Shown: piece by piece, positions 10,931 through 21,451 of the stretch
Position numbering within the stretch: position 1 is the stretch's first letter
Layout of the letters: the number at the start of each line of letters is the position of its first letter
Source of the DNA: Epiperipatus broadwayi
Taxonomy: Eukaryota; Onychophora; Udeonychophora; Euonychophora; Peripatidae
Length of the DNA stretch: 64,000 bases
Reading direction: 5' to 3'
Assembly: GCA_028023455.1 (NCBI GenBank)
Contig: JAQFVV010000256.1
Span: 791,001 to 855,000 of the forward strand
Notes under the pieces: generated by a model
The model's database searches: none
What the model was told of the DNA's origin: nothing
Seen by the model: the letters and a program-made list of their open reading frames with translations, nothing else
Position numbers and translations under genes: made by a program

Positions 10931-13900
10931 TTTCTCTACTTTAATCTAGGAACCATTAATTCTTGATTCCATTACTTTTTCACTGTATGGGTATTATTTG
11001 AATTCAGATTTTGTGTTGCTACAGTGCTTAATTTTTATTGCAAGACAAATAAATTTCAAATTACATTTATTCTAAGTAGATAAATTGTCACACAGTGATT
11101 TAAATGATAATTGTATACTTTTTTTGGTTTTTAAAAAGTATTAGTTGCTAGAATAATTCCCAGTATTTGATTTCATGGAAAAGTATTTTAAGTTCTTACT
11201 AAGAGAGAAACTGTGTATTATTATTTTTTTCTATTTGTTAAGATGAATTATGTCATAATGATCCAATGGGTAGCACACAGATGTATTTGAATTTTTTGAT
11301 ATTTTTTTTTATTTAGGAAGAGAACAAGCCTTTGGGAAAATGCAAAAAAAAAATAGACATACTACAGCATTGTAATTGTCTCTTCAGTGGATAAAATTTG
11401 ATATTGAAGTGTATCATGCAATGTAGAATTGTCTTCAAAGTTTATATCAAGGGTCATGTGCAATCAGATCTGATGCAATGTAATATAGTTAATCTTTATT
11501 TGAAATTATTCATGATAATCTCTGCATTAGGCAAGAGCAACCTTTATCTTTTTATTTTAGATTTAACAAATAAAGCGTTGACCAAGTCAATAAATGCTGA
11601 TAGTCTTACATTAGCAACTTGAGTCTAATTGGAATTTTTTATAACAATGGTACCCTCTAGTGTAAAAATGATCACAAAGCTAAGAACTGTTACTATAGAA
11701 TCTTGCTTGTTCAAATCATAAACAAGTTCTAGAGTAAAGAAGCAATAATGTCTGGTGTCACACTGAAATGCTTTAAGAATTTATTTTTGATATTGAGGTA
11801 TTCACAAGAATGTAGAAGTCATCAAATAAATAAAATGATTGTTATTAAACCATTGATTATATATCCTATTTGAATTGTTATTTATATTAACTTTTAATTT
11901 TCATTTGCTATCATTTAAATCTCCTACCTAACTTTTATACCCCTCCCCCCCTTTTTTTTTTTTGTTAATTCTCAAGTTTATTGCAATGTCGTCAATTTTT
12001 TGTTGTTTTAATAACTTGCCATTTATTAAATGTCAGCTAAAATAAATTAAAAGTTGCTGCGATCTTCGAACACATCAGGTTATATTTATGACAATAGCTT
12101 TTCGATTTTTAGTTTCAGATCTTTTTAATTTTAGTTAACTTGATAGTTATTAGGAATTTTTCATAATTATTTATTAAAGATATTAAAAATTCTAAATTAT
12201 CCGATTTTAATAAGAAAAAGTTTGGAGTTAATGAAGCTAAAAGAGTTCTTTTATTGATTGATTTATTGAATATAACTTTTGTCCCATTTTATTTGTCTTT
12301 GTATCTCTTTATTTTAAAGCATTAATAATTTCCTGAGTTCATTTAATATACAGATTGTTTTAAAATAAATTACAATGTTCAGGAAAAATATGATGTGTCT
12401 ACTGATATATCTATGTATATGCAACTTATTTTATCATCTACCATTTATTTTATCTTACTTTATTTTATTCATTTTGTTTATTTTCTTAAAAATAATAATA
12501 TTATTATTATTATCTATACAGATAATATTGTAAATCTTGCTACCTAAAATTCAAAAGCTTTTAATATCAAGACAAATTATGAGGGGACTTCTAAAATTTT
12601 TATGACTGACACATTTTATTATTTTAGCATGAATTGGGATTTACTTGAATAATATTTTTTATTTATTCTTATATAAATTAAAAATAAAAAAACTCAACGT
12701 AGTAATAAATTAATATACACACACATTTTATAAACCAAATTAAATAAAAACACATTTGAATAAATACTTATATAGTAATAAGCTATTTGCCAAGAGGGAA
12801 TAAATTAATGTTAAAATGAGATGATATAAATTTAATAAGTTAAAACTCTTTTTAGTGAGAAAAAAAGAGAGGGGTGGTGGATTAATCTTTAAATAAATTT
12901 GTAATTACGAAAAAAAAAAAATATTTATTTTTTATGCAATAAAATAAAAAAATTGTAAATGTAGATATCTAATATATAATAAAATTAATAATTATAATAT
13001 TGTATATAATAAAATTAATACTTATATAAATTTGTATTTAATATTCATTAAGTTTTTGATAGCATAAGAATAAATTAAAACCTAGAATGATTTGTAATGT
13101 AAAATAGAAATAAGAGATTGATTGTTGAATTATTGTTATCTGACTACTTAATTCAAAAGTATTTATAATTTATAATCCAAAAAGAGGTAATTAAGAGTAT
13201 TGAATCCATCAGTATTATACTTATATTGAGGTATAGCATTGGTAGGATATTGGTAATATTTGATCAAAGTCTGTCCACAACAAAACAATTTCAAATTGTG
13301 TAGTTCTTATTGTTGTTAATTACATGTAATTTTAAAAATTACATATTATTTGTATGTGTTTAAAATGTGTGTACTTAATACATAATTGTTTGTGTTTAAC
13401 ATATTATATAAGGTTAGCCACCATTAATGGATTTTGGATATCTACAAATCAAATTTGGATCTAAATGGCATTAAAATTGGCATGTTTACCATTATAATTT
13501 TTTTTTAATAATTTTTTTTTACATTTTTAACTTCAGTATTACATCTTTTGCATATTAATTTTGGCCTAGTCTTTCTAGTTTGCTTTTGAGTGAATAACAC
13601 CACTTGATCTCTAAATTATAAAAAAACTAGCTTATAATGTAATTTATTCTTGCTGTAGATTTTTTATCAATAAATCTCCAATGAAATTTATAATTAACCT
13701 TTACATAACTACCAATTGTTGTCTACTTACATTGCCCAAAGAAGGCAGCTTTTTTTATCATTTAACTTTTGATTTCTCTACAAGCTATTATTAATATTGA
13801 TCTTCTGTGATTAAAATTTACTAAATAAGATATAAATTCTTTTATAAAAAAAATTGTTAGAGGTAAGGTGAAGTAGTATACAAAATGAGAAACATGATCA

Positions 13901-14146
13901 GTAAATAAAACTATTTACCCACTCATACTCATAGGATGTGAGTCAATAAACCCCAACAAAATAGCTATTAAAGAATAATGAAAAAAGATTGTTTAACCTC
14001 TGGAGAATTTTCAGTCAGTAGTAATTGATAGTTTTTTGGCAATATCAAAAGCTAAACTTATCTCTGTTCACATGAATATAATCTCTTTATGTCTTTTCTT
14101 TATTATAATATCCATCCATAAAAATATTATAATTCAACATATATAT
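10931..14146. other. A+T-rich stretch, no gene seen
   Basis: Homopolymer-rich sequence with no RT, transposase or SINE signature on either strand. The open frame at 11,398-11,622 has no recognisable domain. A short 'accctctagtgt' at 11,651 resembles the recurring GCCATCTAGTGT motif at 6505 and 34,723. A C6 plus T run lies near 11,945-11,962. Confidence 0.45.
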
Positions 14147-14190
14147 AATTTACTTATACATTCAGTCTATTGAATGTTTCTTATATATGT
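14147..14190 (+). repeat. 43-bp direct repeat, left copy
   Basis: The segment TAATTTACTTATACATTCAG plus the following bases (to TTTCTTATATA) recurs at 14,644-14,688 with very few differences. The pair encloses about 450 bp that includes the palindromic element at 14,180-14,365. It may be the ends of a composite insertion or a segmental duplication. Confidence 0.6.
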
Positions 14191-14365
14191 AAGTAGAGGA
14201 ATTTAAACTTAGAGTTTTTTAGTCTATATTCCTACTGCACACCATCTCAAAAAACCAATAGAAATATGTAAGTGAAAAAGATAGGTGATTCCCAATATAC
14301 ATATTTTGTGCAGAACCAACACTCATCAGTTGGACCAGATCATAATCTCTCACACATATATATAT
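14180..14365 (+). mobile_element. Microsatellite-linked palindromic element, family B, copy 1
   Basis: Shares an arm with the copy at 15.56 kb (AAGTAGAGGAATTTAAACTT here, AAGTAGAAGGATTTGAATTT there) and the family's core CATCAGTTGGACCAGATCAT (14,324-14,343). It ends in a short (TA)n tract. This copy looks like the forward arm and core only. Confidence 0.55.
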
Positions 14366-14643
14366 ACAATCAGTGCTCATTTTATATTAAAATAGAAATT
14401 TCTTAAACTTTAATGGACGTGCTTCAAGCTTCTTATTCTGCCAACTATTCAATCATCTATTTCATTGAGAAACTGATGGTGGAATGTTCAAACTCTTATT
14501 GGATTTGATACTGTAGTGATACCCATGTAGACATTATGTCAATTTAATCTCTCACTTTATAGGACCATTACATATCCATATATATTAACAGGAATGGGAT
14601 GCAGTGGATTTATATTATAATGTAATCTATGTCCAAAGCAATG

Positions 14644-14688
14644 TGTAATTTACTTATACATTCAGAATACTGAATGTTTCTTATATAC
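14644..14688 (+). repeat. 43-bp direct repeat, right copy
   Basis: Matches 14,147-14,190 in the same orientation. The inner differences are at the middle of the unit (CAGAATACTG against CAGTCTATTG). Confidence 0.6.
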
Positions 14689-14756
14689 TCCTGGGTCTCT
14701 TTTTATATGGACTTATTTAACACAGTTTTGAAGTTACGTGATTTGTGTTTCACCGG

Positions 14757-14856
14757 AAGTCGATTTCCAATAATGCGCTATTACTTTAAATAATAAATTT
14801 CACACACTTACGTTATATTGAAAGTAATAGCACATTATTGGAATTCGACTTTCATC
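14757..14856. repeat. Long hairpin, about 36-bp arms
   Basis: The left arm (about 14,757-14,793: GTCGATTTCCAATAATGCGC, then TATTACTTTAAAT) pairs with the right arm (about 14,818-14,855: GAAAGTAATAGCACATTATT, then GGAATTCGACTTT), leaving a loop of about 25 bp. Mismatches are few. It could be a very small MITE or a structured transcript. It lies in the locally CpG-richer stretch 14,745-15,545. Confidence 0.6.
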
Positions 14857-15545
14857 TTAGTAATTTCAATATTTTCAATGCTTTATAATAGTAAGATTTT
14901 ATGCAATAATGAAATTAAAATCATGATTTCGACATTTTATGTATACCCATATTAAATTTTACAAGATTATAATGTAAATTTGTTCAAACATTGTGCGTGT
15001 TAATTTTGCATTTTAAATCACATTCTGCTTTTGCTTTTTAAAAAAGAACGTAATCAATTATTATTTTCTTATTAATGACACACTAATCATTAACGTGCTC
15101 TTAAATTCCAATGAGAGCTAAATGGTTGTATGTCTGGATATCGCGAGCTTCGTAAACAATTAATAAAATCATCTCAAAGATTAATTACTAATTACGTTGT
15201 TACCAGAAAATCATTATAATTAAAACGTGTATAAAAAAATGTAAATTACTATACTATAAATTATGCATAAAAATATATTATTTTGAATAAAATTAAATAT
15301 TATAGTTAAAAAAAGTTTGTCTTGTATCAATTTTTTTCAAATTTGAAATTTTTTATTAGTCATATTTTATTTCCTTATTTTTTTTTTTTGCACGAATTTT
15401 AAAGTAATTTTACGTTGGTGCTTTGCTTTTATGCGAATTTTGAAAAATCACAGACCACTTCCCCCCTTTTTCAATGTAAGTTACGTCTATTTTTGCGCGA
15501 TTTCATTTGCATGTTTTCTGAGGAACCTATCTATTGCGTAAAACA
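14857..15545. other. Unique-looking stretch with retained CpG
   Basis: No repeat family recognised. It holds many CpG sites for this window (for example ATCGCGAGCTTCG, TTACGTTG, TGCGCGATTTC) and an ATTTGCAT octamer at 15,504-15,511. No open frame of length. It may be host regulatory or non-coding sequence; this is inference. Confidence 0.35.
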
Positions 15546-15556
15546 AGACCCAGGTG

Positions 15557-15865
15557 TGTATATATATAAGTAGAAGGATTTGAATTTAGAATTTTTCAGT
15601 CTATAATCATCTTTCACTCTATCTCAAGCAATTGATACATGTGACCACATGCATGTGAAAAAGACAAATGATCTACAATATATGTACTTTGTGCAGATTG
15701 TGCAGAACCAGAACTCATCAGTTAGGCCAGATCAGAATCTTCCACATATATATATAAATCAGTGCAGTGATCGTATATATGTATGTGGTCATGTGTATCA
15801 GTTATTGGAGATGAAGTGGAGGATTAATATAGACTGAAAAATTCTAAGTCCAAATCCTTCACAAT

Positions 15866-15866
<1 letters not shown>
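15557..15866. mobile_element. Palindromic MITE-like element, family B, copy 2
   Basis: The left arm (15,557-15,655) and right arm (about 15,769-15,866) are inverted copies about 95 bp long: GTAGAAGGATTTGAATTTAG on the left faces AGTCCAAATCCTTCAC on the right, and the ACATGTGACCACATG region faces GTATGTGGTCATGTG. The core CATCAGTTAGGCCAGATCA (15,717-15,735) matches the other family B copies. (TA)n tracts occur inside and (CA)n/(TA)n follows directly. The open frame 15,649-15,837 is a by-product. Confidence 0.65.

Positions 15867-15905
<39 letters not shown>
15866..15905. repeat. (CA)n then (TA)n microsatellite
   Basis: Twelve CA units followed by TA units, directly abutting the right end of the family B element. 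Confidence 0.95.
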
Positions 15906-16022
15906 TATTTATAAAACTAAAAAAATTTTGGGGACATATCAGCCTTTTGCTTTGAGAAATTTTTTTCTTCAGCAATCAAAAAATCATGTTTAAAGTCTTT
16001 AAAAACATCATCATCCACAGTC

Positions 16023-16148
16023 ATAAAAATCTTCTCTGCTTTATAATTCCTGACTTTATATATATATATTACCAGAGAAAGAAGGATAAAAATCTTCTCT
16101 GCTTTATAATTCCTGACTTTATATATATATATTACCAGAGAAAGAAGG
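16023..16148 (+). repeat. Perfect 63-bp tandem duplication
   Basis: Two identical adjacent copies (16,023-16,085 and 16,086-16,148), each starting ATAAAAATCTTCTCTGCTTT and ending ACCAGAGAAAGAAGG, with an internal short (TA)n. Perfect identity implies a recent event, an active minisatellite or an assembly artefact. Confidence 0.95.
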
Positions 16149-16713
16149 AGATAAAATAATGGCTTTTGCAGAGGAAAATATTTAATAAAAAAACCTTAAT
16201 TTATGCAATCTTATTATTGCTTGAGAAATAACTATTATTCTGGACACAATAGCCTTTTTATATTGTTAATTTACTTTTTCAAAGCATATTTCTGTGAGTG
16301 GGACCAAAAAAACTTTAATGAGGAATTTTTGATTGCTGATTATAACAATTTTTCAATGTGGATGATTGATATATGGTATGTTCCAAAAATTTCTTTGGTT
16401 ATAGTTTTTAGCCATGAAAACCTTGTGTTATATTATTTAGTTATATATAAACAATTCTCATTTACAATTTAATGAACCAATTTAATTTCTTTATGTAAAA
16501 AAATACTTTTATTTGAAATTCAATCCAAATCCCTGTTGCCAGAGCTTTTCTGAATTTTTGGATTGCAAAAATAGATCTTTTATTTTCTCATTACATGCCC
16601 AAATTTTGTTAAATAAGAAAAACAGGTAAATCATTGTAATAAAAGTAATTAGCATGGAATGTAAAAATAATAATTAAAAACCTGTCTTAAATAATTATAG
16701 GAATGTCTTAATT
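16149..16713. other. A+T-rich stretch, no gene seen
   Basis: The 89-codon open frame at 16,203-16,472 is rich in Phe, Tyr, Ile and Leu as expected by chance in A+T-rich DNA, and shows no domain. Confidence 0.4.
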
Positions 16714-16723
16714 AAAAAACTGT

Positions 16724-16826
16724 CTGTTTTTTTTTCTTAAGTGTTATACCATCGGTTGGGATGTGAACCCGCAACCCAGACAACTGCCAGGCATTCATGC
16801 TGACCTCTCAACCACCAATGCAAGAC
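16724..16826 (-). mobile_element. tRNA-derived SINE, copy 1
   Basis: On the minus strand it reads GCATTGGTGGTTGAGAGGTC (5' acceptor and A box), a B box GGTTCACATCC, then CCGATGGTATAACAC and an A-rich tail (poly-T at 16,727-16,736). It is flanked by the 10-bp direct repeat AAAAAACTGT at 16,714-16,723 and 16,827-16,836. Same family as 27.4, 48.6, 53.5 and 54.9 kb. Confidence 0.85.
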
Positions 16827-16836
16827 AAAAAACTGT

Positions 16837-18844
16837 GTTTTGAGTTGCTAATCGTGAAAATTCTAGAAAAATTTATATGGGTGAACAATAGAACCATTGA
16901 ATATAAAAGCTCCCCAAAATCAATTGTTTCATTTAAGCTATTCAGTTTATTCAGAAAGCATAAAAAAATTTAAAAAGCTATTCAAGCAATCCAGAAAGCA
17001 TTCAAGCTGCCATTCAGAAGCTTTTCATTCATTAATAGTGACTATTCATTAGAAGCATTTCTTGATCATTTGCCAAGTTTTTCTATGCTATCAGAACAGA
17101 TTGAATTTCAGATCCTAGGACTTTTATTCTATGCAACAAGCTGTACTTCTTGTCACCTCTTTCATAAAAACTAGAGATTCTCTGCCAACAGTTCTTAAAA
17201 TATAGTAAACTTGTCAATTTTTCTTAGTGCAGTTTTTTTCAAAATGCTGGGCTAGGTACCTCACCAAGATAAACTTTATGCTCTAAATTAAATTTTCATC
17301 CTCTAACATGTCATGAAATTCTAAATCATTAGAAATCTGATCTAAAACCAACCTACAAAGACTTTCAATTGATTGCCCAGACAAGTACAAATATCAAATG
17401 GACATAAGTAGCTACTTCTTCAATCAATTGCAGGGAAGATAAAGTAACAATCTTGATAAACTTTAGCATAATAGCAACTGTTATATACCACAGTAAGCCA
17501 GGTTTTATTATGTGTTTTTATTGCATATGCATATTTATTTATTTATATTAACTATAATATGAGATTATAATGTAATTCTTTTTTATTTTATGCATCTATT
17601 ACTTAATATCATATATATTTATGAGTCATGTATGAATGATTTACTGTTTCTTTTAGATTACCTTCAATTTAAAATATTTAAAAATATATATAATTCTGAA
17701 AGAAGTTATTTTTTTGCCCGTGGTAATTTTGAGTTTTCAATAGTCTTTATAGTAGAATTAGCATTATTGTAGTAGAATATCTTGATCTCTCTTCCCTTTT
17801 TTCTTAAAATATTTAAAACTTAAATGTGATCATTTATGAAAACAAGTCTAAAGTTTAATCAGTTAGCAAAAATCTTTTAAAGAAGATTATAATAATGTTA
17901 AAATTAACATTTTCTTTTAATTAGCATTAATCAATTTATGTTATATATGTGTTATTTGAATTTGCTAAAACATTTTATGCTTGTGCATAATATACTGTAT
18001 TATAAAAAATATTTTTCTACTTCTAAATGTACTTAAAAATCATTCATATGAATATCACTGTTATTTTAAAGGGCTTTCTTTTTTTTCATTGGATTAACTA
18101 AATATCTATCCAGTCAATATTTATTATTGTATTTTCTTTAGTGGCCCAGATTATCTTCTGCCCAATTGCAGACTATTTAGTTTTGATATTTGTTTCTTAT
18201 TGTTACTTCTTATTGGCAAATTTTTTAGAGCCTTTGACTGGTAAATGTTGGTCAAGCTCATATTTCTGTAAACATGGTCTACCAATCATCTAATCAGTGA
18301 CTCGCTTCTTTTTGCATGATAAACTTAGAAAGAGCTTATCATATATCTCTTATATTGAATAGCCTGTCTTATTTTATCTATAATTGTTTGGTGGTTTAGA
18401 TATTGTTACATACATAGGTCTTAATTGTCCATGCATATATGCATAAGCATACAATGAGACAAAATTGAATATTTTATTTTGTTTCTATTAAAAGTCTTTC
18501 ACACATATAGATTATACATCCCATTTTTAAAACACTTAAAAGATTATTTTAGTATTTCAAGTAATTGAATTGGGGGATCAACTTAACTGTCAACATTGAC
18601 AAGAATCAAGTACTCTCTTAAGACATTCACGGATGATATCTATTTAATTTTTGATTGATTTTTTAATTTTTCTTTTAATTTTAATAAGCTTTACTATAAT
18701 TACATTTATTAAATTAATTTGGCTAATGTTTGTTTATAGTCTATCAATTGTTTAATAGTTGTGAGTCCCATATTCTAAGCTAAGGTTGTGTCAGGGACAG
18801 ATAATATATTTTATGTCTGGAAACTCATCATCATTAGTGAATAT
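16837..18844. other. A+T-rich stretch, no gene seen
   Basis: No transposon, RNA gene or coding signature recognised. The section 16,900-17,050 holds loose local repeats of 'attcaagc' and 'agaaagcat' type words, without clear periodicity. Confidence 0.4.
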
Positions 18845-20100
18845 TCAGTCACTCTACTTCTCTTCCTAGTTTTTCTATTTCTCTCAAATATAACAAAAAC
18901 CAAATAGGTGACATAGGACATCCTTGCTTTAGTCCCACCCCATTTTAACTTTCACTGGTTTTATATTTCCTAATTGATACATATAGTAATTATTTTTATA
19001 CAATTTCTTAAAAAGATCCACTAAAGTTCCATTCATTCCAAATTTATTAAACACACATAATATATTTCTATTACTTTACCATATACTTTTTCTATTTCTA
19101 TAAAAATCATATATAACTACCTACCTGTATTCCTACTCATATCTATAAATTGATCTTCTATACACCTATCTGTTCTAAAATCTCCTTGCATTTCTTTCAT
19201 TATATTTTTTTTTTCATTTATTTTGCTATCCTTCCAACCATCATAAATGTTAAAACTTTATATAATACTGACATTGCATCTATGGGTCTATAATTGTTTA
19301 TCTTTCTATGGTCCTTACCCTTTCCTTTAAATATTAGCCTTACTCTTGTATTATGTCAGCTATCTGGAAATTCTTTTTTCATGCCATCTTATTAAAACAA
19401 GATTATAGATTTAATTTAATTTTGCCCTATTCCCCAAATTTATCACCATATCTGCTGTCCATCCATCTAAACACCTTGACTTTTCACTTTTCAATTTTTT
19501 GCCTACCTCATTCAATTCATTTTCTGTAAAACTAATATCTCCATTACTATGTGCTTTTATGTTTGTTATCATTCTGTCCTTCACATCTAACATCTTTTCT
19601 ATATCCATTACATATTTATTTAACATTGTCTCTAATTCTTCTCTAGAGCTACACTCTCTTTTCTCTTCATTTAGTAATACTACTTCTCTCTCACCTACAT
19701 TCCTGTTTTAAATATATTTCCAATTTCTCATCTCTTCCACTTTTATTAATATCCTCCAATAATTTGCTATTTCATTTCATTTTCTCTATATAATTATTTA
19801 TTTTAGCTAACTTCTTTTTTTAATAATAATTTTTCCAGTTAATATTAACTTTTTCACTTTCTTTGTTTTTAATAGCACATTTATATTCTCTGCATGCCTT
19901 TTTCCTCTCTTTTACACTAATTCTCACTTTTCTATTACTTTTATTCTTCTGAATATTGTTACCTAAAACTTTATTTGCCTCCTTTTCTACTTTACCACAT
20001 CAGTCCTTATACTCCTTCACAACAAACTCTTCCTTGATTTCTTCTATTTTTATTTTATATTCTTCTAACATATTCTTATCATTCATTCTCCATCTTGGTT
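18845..20100 (-). pseudogene. LINE copy 2, decayed, same family as 8.1-10.9 kb
   Basis: Collinear with 9,497-10,795 of LINE copy 1 on the same strand: it runs from the linker (near 20,080) through the RT start to the GLRQG region (near 18,900-18,940) and stops there, lacking the FADD, thumb and CCHC parts. The only open piece of note is 19,411-19,626, with IEKMLDVKDRMITNIKAHSN and SEKSRCLDGW, matching IEKMLDVKELVIENMKAGSN and SGKARGLDGW of copy 1. Frameshifts and stops are frequent elsewhere. It is truncated at both ends relative to copy 1 and ends close to a (TA)n tract at 20,170. Confidence 0.85.
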
Positions 20101-20169
20101 CCAGATTATGATATGAGGATGCCCTGTAATTATCATATTGTTATGATACATGTCAGCTTGTACCATGAC

Positions 20170-20203
20170 TATATATATATATATATATATATTCATAGCA
20201 AGA

Positions 20204-20242
<39 letters not shown>
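20170..20242. repeat. Two (TA)n tracts around a short hairpin
   Basis: Runs at 20,170-20,192 and 20,206-20,242. The words TAGCAAGATGATATA and TATAACATCTTGCTA form inverted arms around the second run, so the tract could extrude as a cruciform. Confidence 0.85.
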
Positions 20243-20243
<1 letters not shown>

Positions 20244-20244
20244 C

Positions 20245-20769
20245 ATCTTGCTAAAATTTAAGTTTTTAATATTTATATTTTTTAACATGTTTTTTTAAAT
20301 ACCTACATATTGTTCAGACTTAAATTCTGCAACTGTAGTAAACTCCCGTGAGTACTTTTATTATATAAACAATGTATCATTTTCTTCTTTTCACTTTGGG
20401 CTATGCAGAGTTGTATATCAAATTTAATATTTTGCCAATAAAATTAGAAATCAAATGTCTGTTTTTAATTTATTAAAATATATTATTATTTAAGCACAAC
20501 TATTTATGAACATAAGCAGATTTAAATGCTGAACAAATAGTGTATCCTACACATTTATACTATTGGAAATATACCCAACTGTCTCATATCGCACAAAATT
20601 TGATAAAGTAACTTAACAGAACATATATTGCATTTAACTGATTATAGCTGACCATAGTTCAATACATATTTTAAAAACTAAAATATATTTATTTGTATTT
20701 TTTAAAAACAAAAATATCCTAAATAAATTTATTGATACACCTATAGCAAAAATCATAGATGTGTATATA
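20245..20769. other. A+T-rich stretch, no gene seen
   Basis: Nothing recognised on either strand. Confidence 0.4.
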
Positions 20770-20985
20770 TATGATCACAAGATGGAGCTTACCAATAACT
20801 CTAAAACAAGCTTTGTTATTATAAGTGCTGAAAGAGAAAGAATTCAAAATCTCTATCATTGACCCTATCTCCAGACCAATTGGTTTGAAGCTTAAGCTCA
20901 CCTCAGTGAAGGGTTGGGTCTCTAGAAACTAGATCTAAAATACTAACTCAAAATTCAGCACTTATAAAACATGTTTCTATCAATT
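20770..20985 (+). mobile_element. Family C repeat, partial copy
   Basis: The core (20,800-20,970) repeats the interior of the MITE at 21,142-21,430: AACAAGCTTTGTTATTATAA, GACCAATTGGTTTGAAGCTT, GGGTCTCTAGAAACTAGATC. After the core it continues with AACTCAAAATTCAGCACTTA, which inverts the earlier TAAGTGCTGAAAG, so this copy has its own shorter inverted ends. Confidence 0.6.
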
Positions 20986-21141
20986 TGAAAGTCTGAACTT
21001 TTCAGACAGATAAATGTCTTCAAATCCAGCTTTGCAAATCAGATAGCTATATGGGTCTGAATTCAACTGTTTCACCATATAGTAATAGCCTCTGCAATAT
21101 AGCATCACAAAAGCCATCAAAGGTACACTTATAATAATTAA

Positions 21142-21430
21142 TAAAACAAGTTATAAATTTTGTAACTTGTTTTAAAGCTTGCATTTAAATGATCACTAGA
21201 TAGAGCTTACAAATAGCACTAAAACAAGCTTTGTTTTTATAAGTGCTGAAAGAGAAAGAATTCAAAATCTCTTCATTGACCCTACCTCCAGACCAATTGG
21301 TTTCAAGCTTATGACTCACCTCAGTGGAGGGCTGGGTCTCTAGAAACTAGAGCTATTGGTAAGCTCTATCTAGTGATCATTTAAATGCAAGCTTAAAAGC
21401 AAGTTACAAAATTTATAACTTGTTTTACTA
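21142..21430. mobile_element. Palindromic MITE, family C, with about 67-bp terminal inverted repeats
   Basis: The left end starts AAAACAAGTTATAAATTTTG and runs through GCATTTAAATGATCACTAGA to TAGAGCTTAC. The right end is its near-perfect inverse (GTAAGCTCTATCTAGTGATC through to ATAACTTGTTTT). The interior is the core shared with 20.8 kb and, more distantly, with 35.5 kb. No transposase frame. Target duplication is unclear; the right end abuts a (TA)n tract. Confidence 0.8.
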
Positions 21431-21451
21431 TATATATATATATATATATAT
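21430..21451. repeat. (TA)n microsatellite
   Basis: Uninterrupted TA dinucleotides beginning at the right edge of the family C MITE. Confidence 0.9.

Noticed and set aside
15649-15837. 62-codon plus-strand frame
   Set aside because: Lies wholly in the palindromic family B element.
16203-16472. 89-codon plus-strand frame as a membrane protein
   Set aside because: Hydrophobic only because A+T-rich DNA encodes Phe, Ile, Leu and Tyr; no start context or homology visible.
20095-20298. 67-codon plus-strand frame
   Set aside because: Made almost entirely of (TA)n translated as Tyr-Ile.
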